DNA of 64,000 nucleotides from Rhodospirillales bacterium (GCA_016215555.1 JACRJC010000006.1:1-64000); one strand, 5' to 3'; positions 10,128-18,731 are shown, numbered from the stretch's first letter. Notes: generated by a model from the sequence alone, not told the origin. Program-made: numbers and translations.

Positions 10128-10568
10128 ATGGATCAGTTCAAACGCAGCCGCCTGGAATGGCGCCAGGGCTTCAGCGTCGGCATCTCCCGGATCGACGACC
10201 AGCACCGTGGCATGATCGATGCCTTGAACGAGATCGGCCTGGCAATGGAGGACGGCGATACGGAGGGCTGTGATCGTTTGTTCGGAAAATTCCTGGATCT
10301 TTCACGCGACCATTTCGAATCCGAAGAGAAGGTTCTGTTCGCCTCGGGCTATCCCAAGGCGCAGGAACACGCCGATTATCACCGTCAATTGCTGGCCATG
10401 GCCGAAAAGGCCCGCGAACAGTGCCGCCAATTGATGGCGGCGAACCAGATGGACGAGTGCTTCAATAGCTTGCTGGAATTCCTGATCGGCGATTTGCTGG
10501 AGGCCGACATCCAGTTCAAATCCTTCCTCGAGGAAATGGACGCCGCCAACCGTTCCGGCTTGAATTGA
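10128..10568 (+). CDS. Bacteriohemerythrin-like protein lacking the last ligand pair
   Basis: This is a hemerythrin-domain protein of 146 aa. It begins WRQGFSVGISRIDDQHRGMIDALNEI, the classical first helix with its His ligand. HFESEEKVLF (HxxxE) and EHADYHRQLL (HxxxH) then supply four more ligands. The fourth helix normally carries HIxxxD; here the aligned segment reads LIGDLLEADIQFKSFLEE, with Asp at the His position and Ser at the Asp position. Five of seven diiron ligands are therefore present. Canonical proteins bind O2 or sense oxygen; whether this one binds two irons is doubtful. ATG at 10128 is preceded by TGGGG; an upstream in-frame ATG at 10056 lies in AT-rich sequence and is rejected. 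Confidence 0.85.
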   Translation: MDQFKRSRLEWRQGFSVGISRIDDQHRGMIDALNEIGLAMEDGDTEGCDRLFGKFLDLSRDHFESEEKVLFASGYPKAQEHADYHRQLLAMAEKAREQCRQLMAANQMDECFNSLLEFLIGDLLEADIQFKSFLEEMDAANRSGLN

Positions 10569-10576
10569 TCCGGTCC

Positions 10577-11065
10577 CTATCTCATCCAGAAGAGCTTATC
10601 GGCCTCGGCTTGGGCGTCGGTGCGGTTAAGCCCCAAATCGGCCAGCATCCGATCATCGAGAGCGGCGAGGGCGTTGCGCGAGCGGCGGCGCTCGGCCCAG
10701 GCCTCAACGCTTAACAGAGCGTGCATGGCGGCCTTGGCGACAACTTTCTTCCACACCGAGATGTGGGCGAAAGGCTGGTCGAGAGCGACTTGCGATAAAT
10801 CTGACGCAGTTTCGTTGGGGCCGGGCGAGTGCGCTTGGCAGGAAAGCTGCGAAAAGCGATGCGGCGCATCGGTTGAGTAGCTTGACGCCCCAGGCGCCCG
10901 CCCAGCCCCAACCCGAAGGGCCGGGCGCTTTTTCGCGGGCAATGCGTTGCGGACCGCTTCCTGTGAACCACACAGCCGCGCGCTCCGCGCCTGTTGCCCG
11001 AGAAAAATTGTCCCGGCGAAATGCGTCAGATTTATCGCAAGTCGCTCTAGGGCAAGGCTGGCCAT
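10577..11065 (-). CDS. DUF1127 protein with an 89-codon in-frame insertion
   Basis: The C-terminus (AWAERRRSRNALAALDDRMLADLGL) is a canonical DUF1127 domain, a small Arg-rich module common in alphaproteobacteria and linked in some species to RNA and phosphate or stress regulation. The frame runs 162 aa from ATG 11065, which has an excellent GGAGGA Shine-Dalgarno. Codons for about residues 6-95 lie inside a 267-bp inverted-repeat element. Removing the element gives a continuous 73-74-residue protein starting MASLALDQPFAHISVWKK. Alternatively, translation could start internally at ATG 10726, giving a 49-aa minimal DUF1127 protein. The long product is inferred, not proven. Confidence 0.7.
   Translation of the reverse strand: MASLALERLAINLTHFAGTIFLGQQARSARLCGSQEAVRNALPAKKRPALRVGAGRAPGASSYSTDAPHRFSQLSCQAHSPGPNETASDLSQVALDQPFAHISVWKKVVAKAAMHALLSVEAWAERRRSRNALAALDDRMLADLGLNRTDAQAEADKLFWMR
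10782..11048. mobile_element. MITE-like element, 267 bp, with 27-bp perfect terminal inverted repeats
   Basis: Left end 10782-10808 and right end 11022-11048 are perfect inverted copies (starting AGAGCGACTTGCGATAAATC). The similarity extends about 5 bp further after a 1-nt indel. The 213-bp interior is GC-rich and has no transposase. The element sits inside the DUF1127 reading frame and its length is divisible by three. A CT dinucleotide on each side could be a minimal target duplication. No second copy was found in this window. Confidence 0.7.
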
Positions 11066-11163
11066 GGGATCCTCCATTCATTACATGATTAAACGATGAA
11101 TGAAGATATATGGCGGTTCAAATCATGTTTACTCACGCGATAAATTAGTGTAGCTAATCAATT

Positions 11164-12111
11164 ATGTCTCGCCGCCTGCCCCCGCTGGGGCCCTTGCGGG
11201 CCTTCGAAGCCGCCGCCCGCCATGGTCATTTCCATCGCGCGGCCGCAGAATTGTGCGTAACTCCGGGGGCCGTCAGTCAGCAGGTGAAACAGCTTGAAGA
11301 TTGGTTGGGCACGCCCCTGTTCGAGCGCGTGGGGCGTGGCGTGCGTCTGAACGAAACCGGCCATCAATTGCAGCGCGACGCCGCCGAATCCTTCGACGCC
11401 ATCGAGCTGGCCGTGCAGCTTATTCAGCGCCGCTTGCATGAAGCTTGGGCGCTGACGGTCTCGACCGTTCCATCCCTGTCGGCCCGCTGGCTGATTCCGC
11501 GCCTGGGATCGCTGAAGGCTAGGCTGCCGGGATTGGATGTGCGCATTCTGGTGTCGATCCATGCCGTCGATTTCGCCCGCGAACCGGTGGACATGGCCAT
11601 CCGCCACGGTCGCGGTCATTATCCGGGGCTGCGTTCGACACTTTTTTACCGCGACGTCTATGTGCCGGTCTGCAGTCCGAAGTTGCTGGAAAGGGGGCCG
11701 GTTTTGTCTCAGCCCGACGATCTGGCCGAACAGACGCTGCTGCACGAGGTTTCCGACGCCAATCCCAGCATGCCGGAAGTCGATTGGGCCATGTGGCTGA
11801 AAAAGGTCGGAGCGCGAAAACCCGATGTGCGCCGGGGACCGATGTTCGCCTATACGCATATGGCGGTCCAGGCGGCCCTGGACGGGCAGGGCGTGGCCCT
11901 GTCGCCTTCCGCCTTCGTGCTCGACGATTTGGAAGCCGGCCGCTTGATCCGCCCCTTCCCCCAGGCCCTGCCCGATGTCTACGGCTATTATCTGGTTTGT
12001 CCCGAGGAAAGGGCCGAAGAACCTTCCATCGCCGGTTTTTGGTCCTGGGCCGCCGACGAGGTCAAGCTGATGCAGGCTCGTCTTGAACGGTTGGGGATTT
12101 CGATCAGCTGA
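11164..12111 (+). CDS. LysR-family transcriptional regulator (GcvA-like)
   Basis: This is a LysR-type regulator of 315 aa. The N-terminal winged helix-turn-helix reads PPLGPLRAFEAAARHGHFHRAAAELCVTPGAVSQQVKQLE, with GTPLFERVGRGVRLNE as the wing, which is very typical of the GcvA subgroup. A periplasmic-binding-protein-like effector domain follows from about residue 90. It contains the MAIRHGRGHYPGL and FAYTHMAVQAALDGQGVALSP segments that define GcvA-like proteins. The regulated gene is not obvious; the divergent neighbour is the DUF1127 gene. Its last 8 bp overlap the convergent DsbA-like gene. Confidence 0.92.
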   Translation: MSRRLPPLGPLRAFEAAARHGHFHRAAAELCVTPGAVSQQVKQLEDWLGTPLFERVGRGVRLNETGHQLQRDAAESFDAIELAVQLIQRRLHEAWALTVSTVPSLSARWLIPRLGSLKARLPGLDVRILVSIHAVDFAREPVDMAIRHGRGHYPGLRSTLFYRDVYVPVCSPKLLERGPVLSQPDDLAEQTLLHEVSDANPSMPEVDWAMWLKKVGARKPDVRRGPMFAYTHMAVQAALDGQGVALSPSAFVLDDLEAGRLIRPFPQALPDVYGYYLVCPEERAEEPSIAGFWSWAADEVKLMQARLERLGISIS

Positions 12112-12751
12112 CCGGCGCCTGGGCCTCGGTTTCGCGGGCCAGATCGATCAGGCGCAGGAAGATATCGGACTCCTGGGCGCCGGCCAGGGCGTAGGATTCG
12201 TTGAAGACATAGCTGGGCACGCCGCTGATGCCCAGCCGGTGGGCCCGCGTGTTTTCCGACAGTATCTGCTCGCTGTCGTTTTCGTCGCCCAGCGCCGCCT
12301 GGATGTCGCCCCGCTCCAACCCCAGACGCAGCCCCAGTTCAAGCAGGGCGTCGTCGGCCCCGATATCGATTCCCCGGGTGAAATAGGCGGCGAAGACGGC
12401 CTCGACCGTTTCCGCCCCCCGGCCCATGCGTTGCGCCATGCGGATCAGCCGGTGCGAAGGCAGCGAATCCGGCGTGCGGACGATGGTTTCAAAGGAAAAG
12501 GGAATGCCTTCCGAGGCGCCGGCGGCGGCCACGGCGGCATACATCTGCTTGACCCGATAGGGGCCTCCGAACTTGTTTTCCAGATAGGTCTTGCGGTCGA
12601 TGCCGCGCGCCGGCATGTCGGGATTGAGCAGAAAGGGCTTCCAGCGGATTTCGGGGCGCAGCAGCGGGCGTTGGGCCAGGGCGCGCTCGAGACGGCGCTT
12701 GCCGACATAGCACCAGGGGCAGATGGTGTCGAAAATGACGTCGATGCGCAT
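12104..12751 (-). CDS. DsbA-family oxidoreductase (FrnE/2-hydroxychromene isomerase-like)
   Basis: This is a thioredoxin-fold protein of 215 aa without a signal peptide. The N-terminus MRIDVIFDTICPWCYVGKRRLE carries a CPWC active-site pair. The helical insertion (residues about 60-150) and the cis-Pro loop GISGVPSYVFN match the FrnE/DsbA cytoplasmic branch, which includes 2-hydroxychromene-2-carboxylate isomerases and disulfide oxidoreductases. Because CxxC is intact, a redox role is more likely than isomerase activity; this is inference. Confidence 0.88.
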   Translation of the reverse strand: MRIDVIFDTICPWCYVGKRRLERALAQRPLLRPEIRWKPFLLNPDMPARGIDRKTYLENKFGGPYRVKQMYAAVAAAGASEGIPFSFETIVRTPDSLPSHRLIRMAQRMGRGAETVEAVFAAYFTRGIDIGADDALLELGLRLGLERGDIQAALGDENDSEQILSENTRAHRLGISGVPSYVFNESYALAGAQESDIFLRLIDLARETEAQAPVS

Positions 12752-12761
12752 TATGTAGCTT

Positions 12762-12832
12762 GTCCCTCAGCCTTGCGCCTGCCTTCGGCAAGCTGGGCCG
12801 CGGCCGAAAGGACCGCTGTCGCTTCGCTCCCA
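12762..12832. repeat. Dispersed palindromic repeat, family A, single copy
   Basis: This is a third copy of the repeat at 5461-5667: GTCCCTCAGCCTTGCG, GCCTTCGGCAAGC and GAAAGGACCGCTGTCGCTTC are shared. It lies in the 121-bp gap between two minus-strand genes. Its location suggests transcript-end processing or simple spread of the repeat. Confidence 0.7.
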
Positions 12833-12872
12833 TTCCTGGCCTCGGCAACAGTCTTGTTTAGCCGGGCAGGGA

Positions 12873-14201
12873 TTATCCCATCCTTGTATGGGCACGGGCC
12901 AGCAAGGTTTCAACGGAATCATCCTCGCGGGCCAGGGCGCTGCCGACTTCCACCCACACCTTGACCGGCTGGTAGACGTCGGGGACGGCGAAGTCGGTAT
13001 AGGTCAGCACGCTGGCGATGCGGTGCATGACGATTTCGGCTTCCTCGATGGGGGTGTCGGGCAGGACCAGGCAGAATTCGCAGTCGCCCGAGCGCGCCGT
13101 CAGGTCTTCCGCCCGCAGCAGCCCCATGATCCAGTTGCCGAGCTGAGCCAGCAACTGCTCGCCGGCTTCCTTGCCGAACTGGTGAACCACGGCGCCGATA
13201 TTCGGGATGTTGAAGAACACCACCGACAGATGGCGTCCGCCGCGCCTGGCATGTTCCAGCCGCTCGGCCAGCAGCGACATCATGAAGTCCTTGCTGTAGG
13301 CCAAGGTCCGGTCGTCGCCGGTGGGTTTGCCCAGCGTTTTCAGCAGGGCTTCGCGGATGCGCCAGCGCAGGCGCTGGCGGCGGACCAGAGCCAGAAGGGC
13401 GGCGACCAGCAGATCGGGATCGCTGGGCCGGACCAGGACGCGGCTGGCGCCCCGGCGATAGGGCTCGACCGGATCGGGGAAGGTGCCGGGGGCGGCGATC
13501 AGCAGCACCGGCAGATTGAACAGGCGCGAATTGTTGCGGATTTGCGAGCACAAGCTTAGATGCTCGGCGGCGGAATCGGTGACGTCCAGAATGGCGGCGT
13601 CGAAATTCTTTTGTGTCAGAAGATCTTCGGCTTCGATCAGATTGTCGGTGACGGTCAGATCGGCGTTTTTCAAGGTGGCGGCGTAGGCGGCGGCGGCCTT
13701 CTTGTCGTTGCTGACCAGCAAAAGGCGCTGTTCGCCGTCATCGACCGTCACGGCGACCTTGCCGGCGGTGTCCATGCCGAAACGGCCGGCCACATGGGCG
13801 CGGCGGCTCAGCTCCGTATGCATGGTGGAAAGCCGGAGCATCGGCTTCAAGCGGGCGACCAGCACGCCGGGATCGATCGGCTGCACCACCAGATCGTCGA
13901 TGCGGGCGGCCAAAGCTTGCTGGCTCAACTCGGGCGAAAAATGGTCGCAAAGCAGGGCGAAGGGAATGTCCGCCGTGGCGTCGGACTGCTTCAACCGGCC
14001 CGCCAGTTCGATGCCGCTCATGTCGGAAAGGTTCGAGACGCAAAGAATGATGTCTGGATGGTCGGTGGCGCTTAGTTCGAGAGCTTTGGCGCCATCGGTG
14101 GCCTGCGAGACGTCGAACCCACCTTCGACGAGGCGCGAACCAAGGCTTTGGTTGCCGCGGGAGTCGCCGGAGACCAGAAGAAGCGTGCCGAGATGACTCA
14201 T
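12873..14201 (-). CDS. PleD-like protein: two receiver-like domains plus degenerate GGDEF domain
   Basis: This is a 442-aa protein with the PleD layout REC-REC-GGDEF. The first receiver-like domain (about residues 5-125) has VSNLSDMSG where DVMMPGMDG is expected, so the phospho-acceptor Asp is missing. The second (about 155-280) keeps an Asp in AAILDVTDS. The C-terminal domain (about 290-442) aligns with diguanylate cyclases (RLEHARRGGRHLSVVFFNIPNIGAV, FGKEAGEQLLAQL), but the signature GGDEF reads GDCEF, so cyclase activity is improbable. It may act as a c-di-GMP or protein-interaction scaffold; that is inference. A Shine-Dalgarno AGGGGA precedes ATG 14201. Confidence 0.85.
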   Translation of the reverse strand: MSHLGTLLLVSGDSRGNQSLGSRLVEGGFDVSQATDGAKALELSATDHPDIILCVSNLSDMSGIELAGRLKQSDATADIPFALLCDHFSPELSQQALAARIDDLVVQPIDPGVLVARLKPMLRLSTMHTELSRRAHVAGRFGMDTAGKVAVTVDDGEQRLLLVSNDKKAAAAYAATLKNADLTVTDNLIEAEDLLTQKNFDAAILDVTDSAAEHLSLCSQIRNNSRLFNLPVLLIAAPGTFPDPVEPYRRGASRVLVRPSDPDLLVAALLALVRRQRLRWRIREALLKTLGKPTGDDRTLAYSKDFMMSLLAERLEHARRGGRHLSVVFFNIPNIGAVVHQFGKEAGEQLLAQLGNWIMGLLRAEDLTARSGDCEFCLVLPDTPIEEAEIVMHRIASVLTYTDFAVPDVYQPVKVWVEVGSALAREDDSVETLLARAHTRMG

Positions 14202-14372
14202 AAGTTTGCAGTCCCCTTTATGAAAACCGGTTTTTCCCCGTTCTGCTCTTCCAAGTCTAAGCCTAAGTCACCATAATTCAAGCCAGGTCTGGCTCCAAGC
14301 GATCCCTTCGCCTGTTGACCTGTGGATAGAAACCGATAAACTAAACCGTTCAGTTCAGCAAGGGTTGGTGGA

Positions 14373-15533
14373 ATGTCGGCCTTACAGCGCAAGATTCTTT
14401 ATACCGCCATTGCCTTGGTCATGGCCCTGGCCGTCTGGTGGTATAGCGGCGGCCCAGCCTTGTTCAAGTCTTCCGGCCCATCGAGCACCGCCTCTCAGGG
14501 GACGCCCCCGTCAGGTAAGAGCGAGTCTGTTCCTGCCAAGGAAGCCGCTCCCGGCGCCCAGGGACCAGCCAAACCGGTGACGGTCGAGGTCCAGGCGGTC
14601 ACCGCTTCCGAATTCATCCACGAAGTGTCGGCGGTGGGATCCTTGCTGTCCAACGAGTCGGTGATGATCCGCCCCGAAATCGCCGGTCGCGTGGCGAAAA
14701 TCCTGTTCGACGAGGGTTTCGCTGTTAAGAAGGGCCAGCCTCTGGTGAAGCTGGACGATTCCACCTATGTCTCCGACTACAATCAAGCCAAGGCCAATCT
14801 GGAGCTTTCGCGCGCCAATAACGAGCGCGCCGCCAAACTCTACAGCCAGGGGGCGGGCACGGCTCGGGCCCTGGACGAGGCGGCCTCGAAACTGAAGGTT
14901 GACCAGTCGCGCCTGGAAGTGGCTAGGACCAATCTCGACAAGACCTTGATGGTGGCCCCGTTCGACGGCGTCATCGGTTTGCGCAAGATCAGCCTGGGCG
15001 CCTATGTGACGCCGGGCCAGGACATGGTCAATCTGGAAGGCATCGATCCCATGAAGGCGGATTTCCAGGTTCCTGAATCCGTGCTTTCGGAACTCAAGCC
15101 CGGCATGGCGATCATGGTGCGGGCCGATTCCTATCCCGGCCAAAGCTTCAAGGGCGAAGTCTATGCCATCGATCCCAAGATCGATCCCGTCAATCGTTCG
15201 GTGGCGGCCAGGGCCCGCCTGCCCAATGAAAAGGGTCTTCTAAAGCCCGGCATGTTCGTGCGCATCGGCTTGGTCACCCGCAAGACCGAGAACGCCCTGC
15301 TGGTGCCCGAGGAATCGTTGATTCCCAGGGGCAATCAGATGTTCGTCTACAAGGTCGTGGACGGTAAGGCGGTGGCCCAGATGGTGCGCACCGGTTCGCG
15401 CCGCGAGGGCAAGGTGGAAGTGACGGAGGGCCTGACGGCCGGCGACGTCGTCATCACCGCCGGCCATATGAAGGTGCGCGAAGGCGCTCCGGTCAACATT
15501 GCCGGACAGGAAAAACAGGACAAGAAGCCATGA
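14373..15533 (+). CDS. RND efflux pump periplasmic adaptor (MFP) subunit
   Basis: This is a membrane-fusion protein of 386 aa. It has an N-terminal signal anchor (ILYTAIALVMALAVWWYSGG) and a proline/serine-rich linker. The lipoyl half-motif is IRPEIAGRVAKILFDEGFAVKKGQPLVKLD. An alpha-hairpin of about 70 residues follows (NQAKANLELSRANNERAAKLY), then the second lipoyl half VAPFDGVIGLRKISLGAYV and the beta-barrel and membrane-proximal domains. It bridges the inner-membrane RND pump encoded 123 bp downstream and an outer-membrane channel. No TolC-like gene is present, so a shared channel is presumably used. Confidence 0.94.
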   Translation: MSALQRKILYTAIALVMALAVWWYSGGPALFKSSGPSSTASQGTPPSGKSESVPAKEAAPGAQGPAKPVTVEVQAVTASEFIHEVSAVGSLLSNESVMIRPEIAGRVAKILFDEGFAVKKGQPLVKLDDSTYVSDYNQAKANLELSRANNERAAKLYSQGAGTARALDEAASKLKVDQSRLEVARTNLDKTLMVAPFDGVIGLRKISLGAYVTPGQDMVNLEGIDPMKADFQVPESVLSELKPGMAIMVRADSYPGQSFKGEVYAIDPKIDPVNRSVAARARLPNEKGLLKPGMFVRIGLVTRKTENALLVPEESLIPRGNQMFVYKVVDGKAVAQMVRTGSRREGKVEVTEGLTAGDVVITAGHMKVREGAPVNIAGQEKQDKKP

Positions 15534-15540
15534 TGTCCCG

Positions 15541-15655
15541 CATGGCGTTTGGGGGGCATGATTGGAGCGCAGCGACTGGGCGCAACGCGCCCCGCGAGCC
15601 GATGCGAGCGAAAGCCAAGGGATGCATAGCATCCCGCCCGGCGAGGGACATATAA
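15541..15655. repeat. Intergenic palindrome-rich element (family C)
   Basis: The 115-bp spacer between the adaptor and pump genes contains GGATGCATAGCATCC and GGGCGCAACGCGCCC, two nearly perfect palindromes. It ends with a GTCCCTC-type motif on the minus strand that recalls family A. It probably forms strong hairpins in the bicistronic mRNA and may alter pump versus adaptor expression; that is inference. GAGGGA at its end also serves as the Shine-Dalgarno for the pump gene. Confidence 0.55.
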
Positions 15656-15656
15656 A

Positions 15657-18600
15657 ATGAAACTTCCAGAGCTTTGCATCCGGCGCCCCGTGCTGGCCAC
15701 GGTGATGAGCCTGTTGCTGACCCTGGTCGGCATCATTTCGCTGCAGCGCCTGACCATCCGCGAATATCCCAATATCGACGAGCCCGTGGTGACGGTCACC
15801 ACCACCTATACCGGCGCCAGTTCCGAGGTGGTGGAAAGCCAGGTCACCAAGGTGATGGAGGATTCGCTGGCCGGCATCGAGGGCGTCGATGTCCTGTCGT
15901 CGATCAGCCGGGCCGAACGCAGCCAGATTACCGTGCGCTTCCGCTCGAACCGCGATCCGGAATCGGCGGCCAGCGACGTGCGAGACAAGGTGGGGCGCGT
16001 GCGCGGCCGCCTGCCCGATGATGTCGATGAACCGGTCATCGCCAAGGTCGAGGCCGACGCCCAACCCATCATCTATCTGGCCTTTTCCTCGGACCGCCAC
16101 GACACGCTGTTCATCACCGACTATGCCGAACGCTATGTGAAGGACCGCATTCAGAACATCAGCGGCGTCGCCGACGTGGCGATCTACGGGGCCAGACGCT
16201 TCGCCATGCGCATCTGGCTGGACAGCGCCCGCCTGGCCGCCTATCGCCTGACGCCGGTGGATGTAGAGAATGCCCTCAAGCGCCAGAATGTGGAAATTCC
16301 CGCCGGACGCATCGAAAGCCGGTCTCGGGAATTCACCGTCCTTTCCGAAACCGATCTGCAGACGCCCGAGCAATTCGGCCAGGTCATCATCGGCGACACC
16401 GGCGGCGGCTATCTGGTGCGCATCCGCGACGTGGCCCGGGTGGAGCTGGGCCCCGAGGACGAGCGCCGCATCGCCCGCTACAAGGGCAAAACGGCGATCA
16501 CGCTGGGCATTATCAAGCAATCGACGGCCAATCCGTTGGAAGTCGCCAAGGGGTTGCGCGCCTTGTTGCCGACCTTGCTCGACAGTCTGCCCGAGGGCTT
16601 GAATGCCGAGATTGGCTACGACACCTCGCAATTCATTTCGGAATCCATCAATAGCGTCTTCAAGACCATCTTCGAAGCCACGATTCTGGTCGTTCTGGTC
16701 ATTTTTTTCTTCCTGCGCACCTTGCGCGCGACCTTGATTCCCATCGTCACCATTCCGGTGTCGCTGATCGGCGCCGCGTCCTTGATGTATGCCTTCAATT
16801 TTTCGCTCAACACCATGACGCTCTTGTCCATGGTGTTGGCCATCGGCCTGGTCGTCGATGACGCCATCGTCATGCTGGAGAACATCTTTCGCCATATCGA
16901 GGATGGGGTGCCGCCGGTCAAGGCGGCGCTGCAGGGCAGCCGCGAGATCGGCTTTGCTGTGCTGGCCATGACCGTGACTCTGGCCGCCGTTTACGTGCCC
17001 ATCGGTTTTATGACCGGGCGCACGGGCCGCCTGTTCACCGAATTCGCCCTGACCTTGGCCGGCGCCGTCGTCGTCTCGGGATTTGTGGCCCTGACCTTGT
17101 CACCCATGATGTGCTCGCGCATGCTGCGTCATGAAAAGAAGCATTCGCGCATCTACAACCTCATCGAAACTTTTTTGAACAATTTGACGGCTGGCTACAA
17201 GCTTTGGCTGGTCCGGTCGCTGGGTAAGCGCCTTATCGTGGTGGGCGTTGGGCTGGCCGTGGCTTTGTCCTCGGTTCTGCTGATTTTTTCCTTGAAGTCG
17301 GAACTGTCGCCGATCGAGGACCGGGGCACCATCATGGCGACGGCGATTGCGCCAGAGGGGGCGACCATCGCCTATACCGACCGCTATCTCAAGCAGGTCG
17401 AAGACATTATCAAATCGGTTCCCGAAATTGATCGCTTCATGGCCGTGGCCGGTGTGCCCGTGGTCTCGCAGGCGATTTCCTTTTCGCGCCTGAGGGATTG
17501 GGGCGACCGCGACCGCAGCCAGATGGATATCGTGAAGTCGATGACGCCGAGATTGATGGCCATTCCGGGCGTGCTGGCCTTCGCCGTCAATCCGGCCTCG
17601 CTGGGGCAGAGGCCCACCGAAAAGCCGGTGCAGTTCGTGGTTCAGACGCAGCTTAGCTATCCGGAACTGCAAACCATGGTTCAGTCGCTGATGCAGGAGG
17701 CGGCGAAATATCCCGGCCTGATGGCGCTGGACACCGATCTGCGCTTGAACAAGCCGCAGTTGCGCGTGACCGTGAACCGCGAGAAGGTGGCCGATGTCGG
17801 GGCCTCGGTCGATACCGTCGGGCGGGCCATGGAGACCATGTTCGGCGGACGCCAGGTCACGCGCTTCAAGCGCGACGGCATTCAATATGACGTCATTGTC
17901 CAGGTGGCCGACGTCGATCGGCAGAATCCCGACGATCTGTCGGCCATCTATGTGCGCGCCCGCGATGGACGCATGGTGCAGTTGTCGAATCTGCTGAATG
18001 TCGAGGAAACGGTGGCGCCGCGCGAGTTGAACCATTTCAACCAGATGCGATCGGCGACGATCACCGCCAACATCGCACCCGGCTACGCCCTGGGCGAGGC
18101 CGTCGCGCAACTTGAGCAGATGGCCGGGCGCGTGCTTCCGCAGACGGCCCAATACGATTTCAACGGCCAGTCGCGCGAATTCAAGACCTCGCGCGCCGAC
18201 ATGATCCTGACCTTCGTGCTGGCCCTGTTCTTCATCTATCTGGTGCTGGCGGCGCAGTTCGAAAGCTTCGTCGATCCTTTCATCATCATGCTGACCGTGC
18301 CCTTGTCGATGACCGGAGCGCTTCTCGCCCTCAAGCTTTCGGGGGGGACGCTCAATGTCTACAGCCAGATCGGACTGGTGACCCTGGTCGGGCTGATTAC
18401 CAAGCACGGAATCCTGATCGTCGAATTTTCCAACCAGTTGCAGGATGCCGGGCGCTCGAAGCTGGAGGCCGTGGTCGAAGCGGCGGCGCTGCGTCTGCGC
18501 CCCATCTTGATGACCACCGGCGCCATGGTGCTGGGCGCCTTGCCTTTGGCCATGGGCAGCGGGGCGGGTGCCGAAAGCCGCAGTCAGATCGGCTGGGTGA

Positions 18601-18731
18601 TCGTCGGCGGTCTAACGCTGGGCACCTTGTTGACCTTGTTCGTGGTGCCGACGGCCTATACTTATCTGGCCCGCACGCGAAAGCAGTCTAACGAGGAAAT
18701 GACCTCAGAGCCGAACTCAGCCGCCGGATAA
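15657..18731 (+). CDS. RND multidrug efflux permease (AcrB/MexB-like, HAE1 type)
   Basis: This is an inner-membrane proton-driven exporter of 1,024 aa with 12 predicted helices and two large periplasmic loops. The N-terminus IRRPVLATVMSLLLTLVGIISL and REYPNIDEPVVTVTTTYTGA are typical. The proton relay is intact: Asp401 and Asp402 in GLVVDDAIVMLEN, and Lys916 in LITKHGILIVEF. HAE1-type RND pumps export hydrophobic drugs, bile salts and solvents. It forms an operon with the upstream adaptor. The last 44 bp overlap the convergent TPR-glycosyltransferase gene. Confidence 0.95.
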   Translation: MKLPELCIRRPVLATVMSLLLTLVGIISLQRLTIREYPNIDEPVVTVTTTYTGASSEVVESQVTKVMEDSLAGIEGVDVLSSISRAERSQITVRFRSNRDPESAASDVRDKVGRVRGRLPDDVDEPVIAKVEADAQPIIYLAFSSDRHDTLFITDYAERYVKDRIQNISGVADVAIYGARRFAMRIWLDSARLAAYRLTPVDVENALKRQNVEIPAGRIESRSREFTVLSETDLQTPEQFGQVIIGDTGGGYLVRIRDVARVELGPEDERRIARYKGKTAITLGIIKQSTANPLEVAKGLRALLPTLLDSLPEGLNAEIGYDTSQFISESINSVFKTIFEATILVVLVIFFFLRTLRATLIPIVTIPVSLIGAASLMYAFNFSLNTMTLLSMVLAIGLVVDDAIVMLENIFRHIEDGVPPVKAALQGSREIGFAVLAMTVTLAAVYVPIGFMTGRTGRLFTEFALTLAGAVVVSGFVALTLSPMMCSRMLRHEKKHSRIYNLIETFLNNLTAGYKLWLVRSLGKRLIVVGVGLAVALSSVLLIFSLKSELSPIEDRGTIMATAIAPEGATIAYTDRYLKQVEDIIKSVPEIDRFMAVAGVPVVSQAISFSRLRDWGDRDRSQMDIVKSMTPRLMAIPGVLAFAVNPASLGQRPTEKPVQFVVQTQLSYPELQTMVQSLMQEAAKYPGLMALDTDLRLNKPQLRVTVNREKVADVGASVDTVGRAMETMFGGRQVTRFKRDGIQYDVIVQVADVDRQNPDDLSAIYVRARDGRMVQLSNLLNVEETVAPRELNHFNQMRSATITANIAPGYALGEAVAQLEQMAGRVLPQTAQYDFNGQSREFKTSRADMILTFVLALFFIYLVLAAQFESFVDPFIIMLTVPLSMTGALLALKLSGGTLNVYSQIGLVTLVGLITKHGILIVEFSNQLQDAGRSKLEAVVEAAALRLRPILMTTGAMVLGALPLAMGSGAGAESRSQIGWVIVGGLTLGTLLTLFVVPTAYTYLARTRKQSNEEMTSEPNSAAG

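Noticed and set aside
15240-16895. 551-codon minus-strand frame opposite the RND operon
   Set aside because: It is antisense to intact adaptor and pump genes, with no family motifs.
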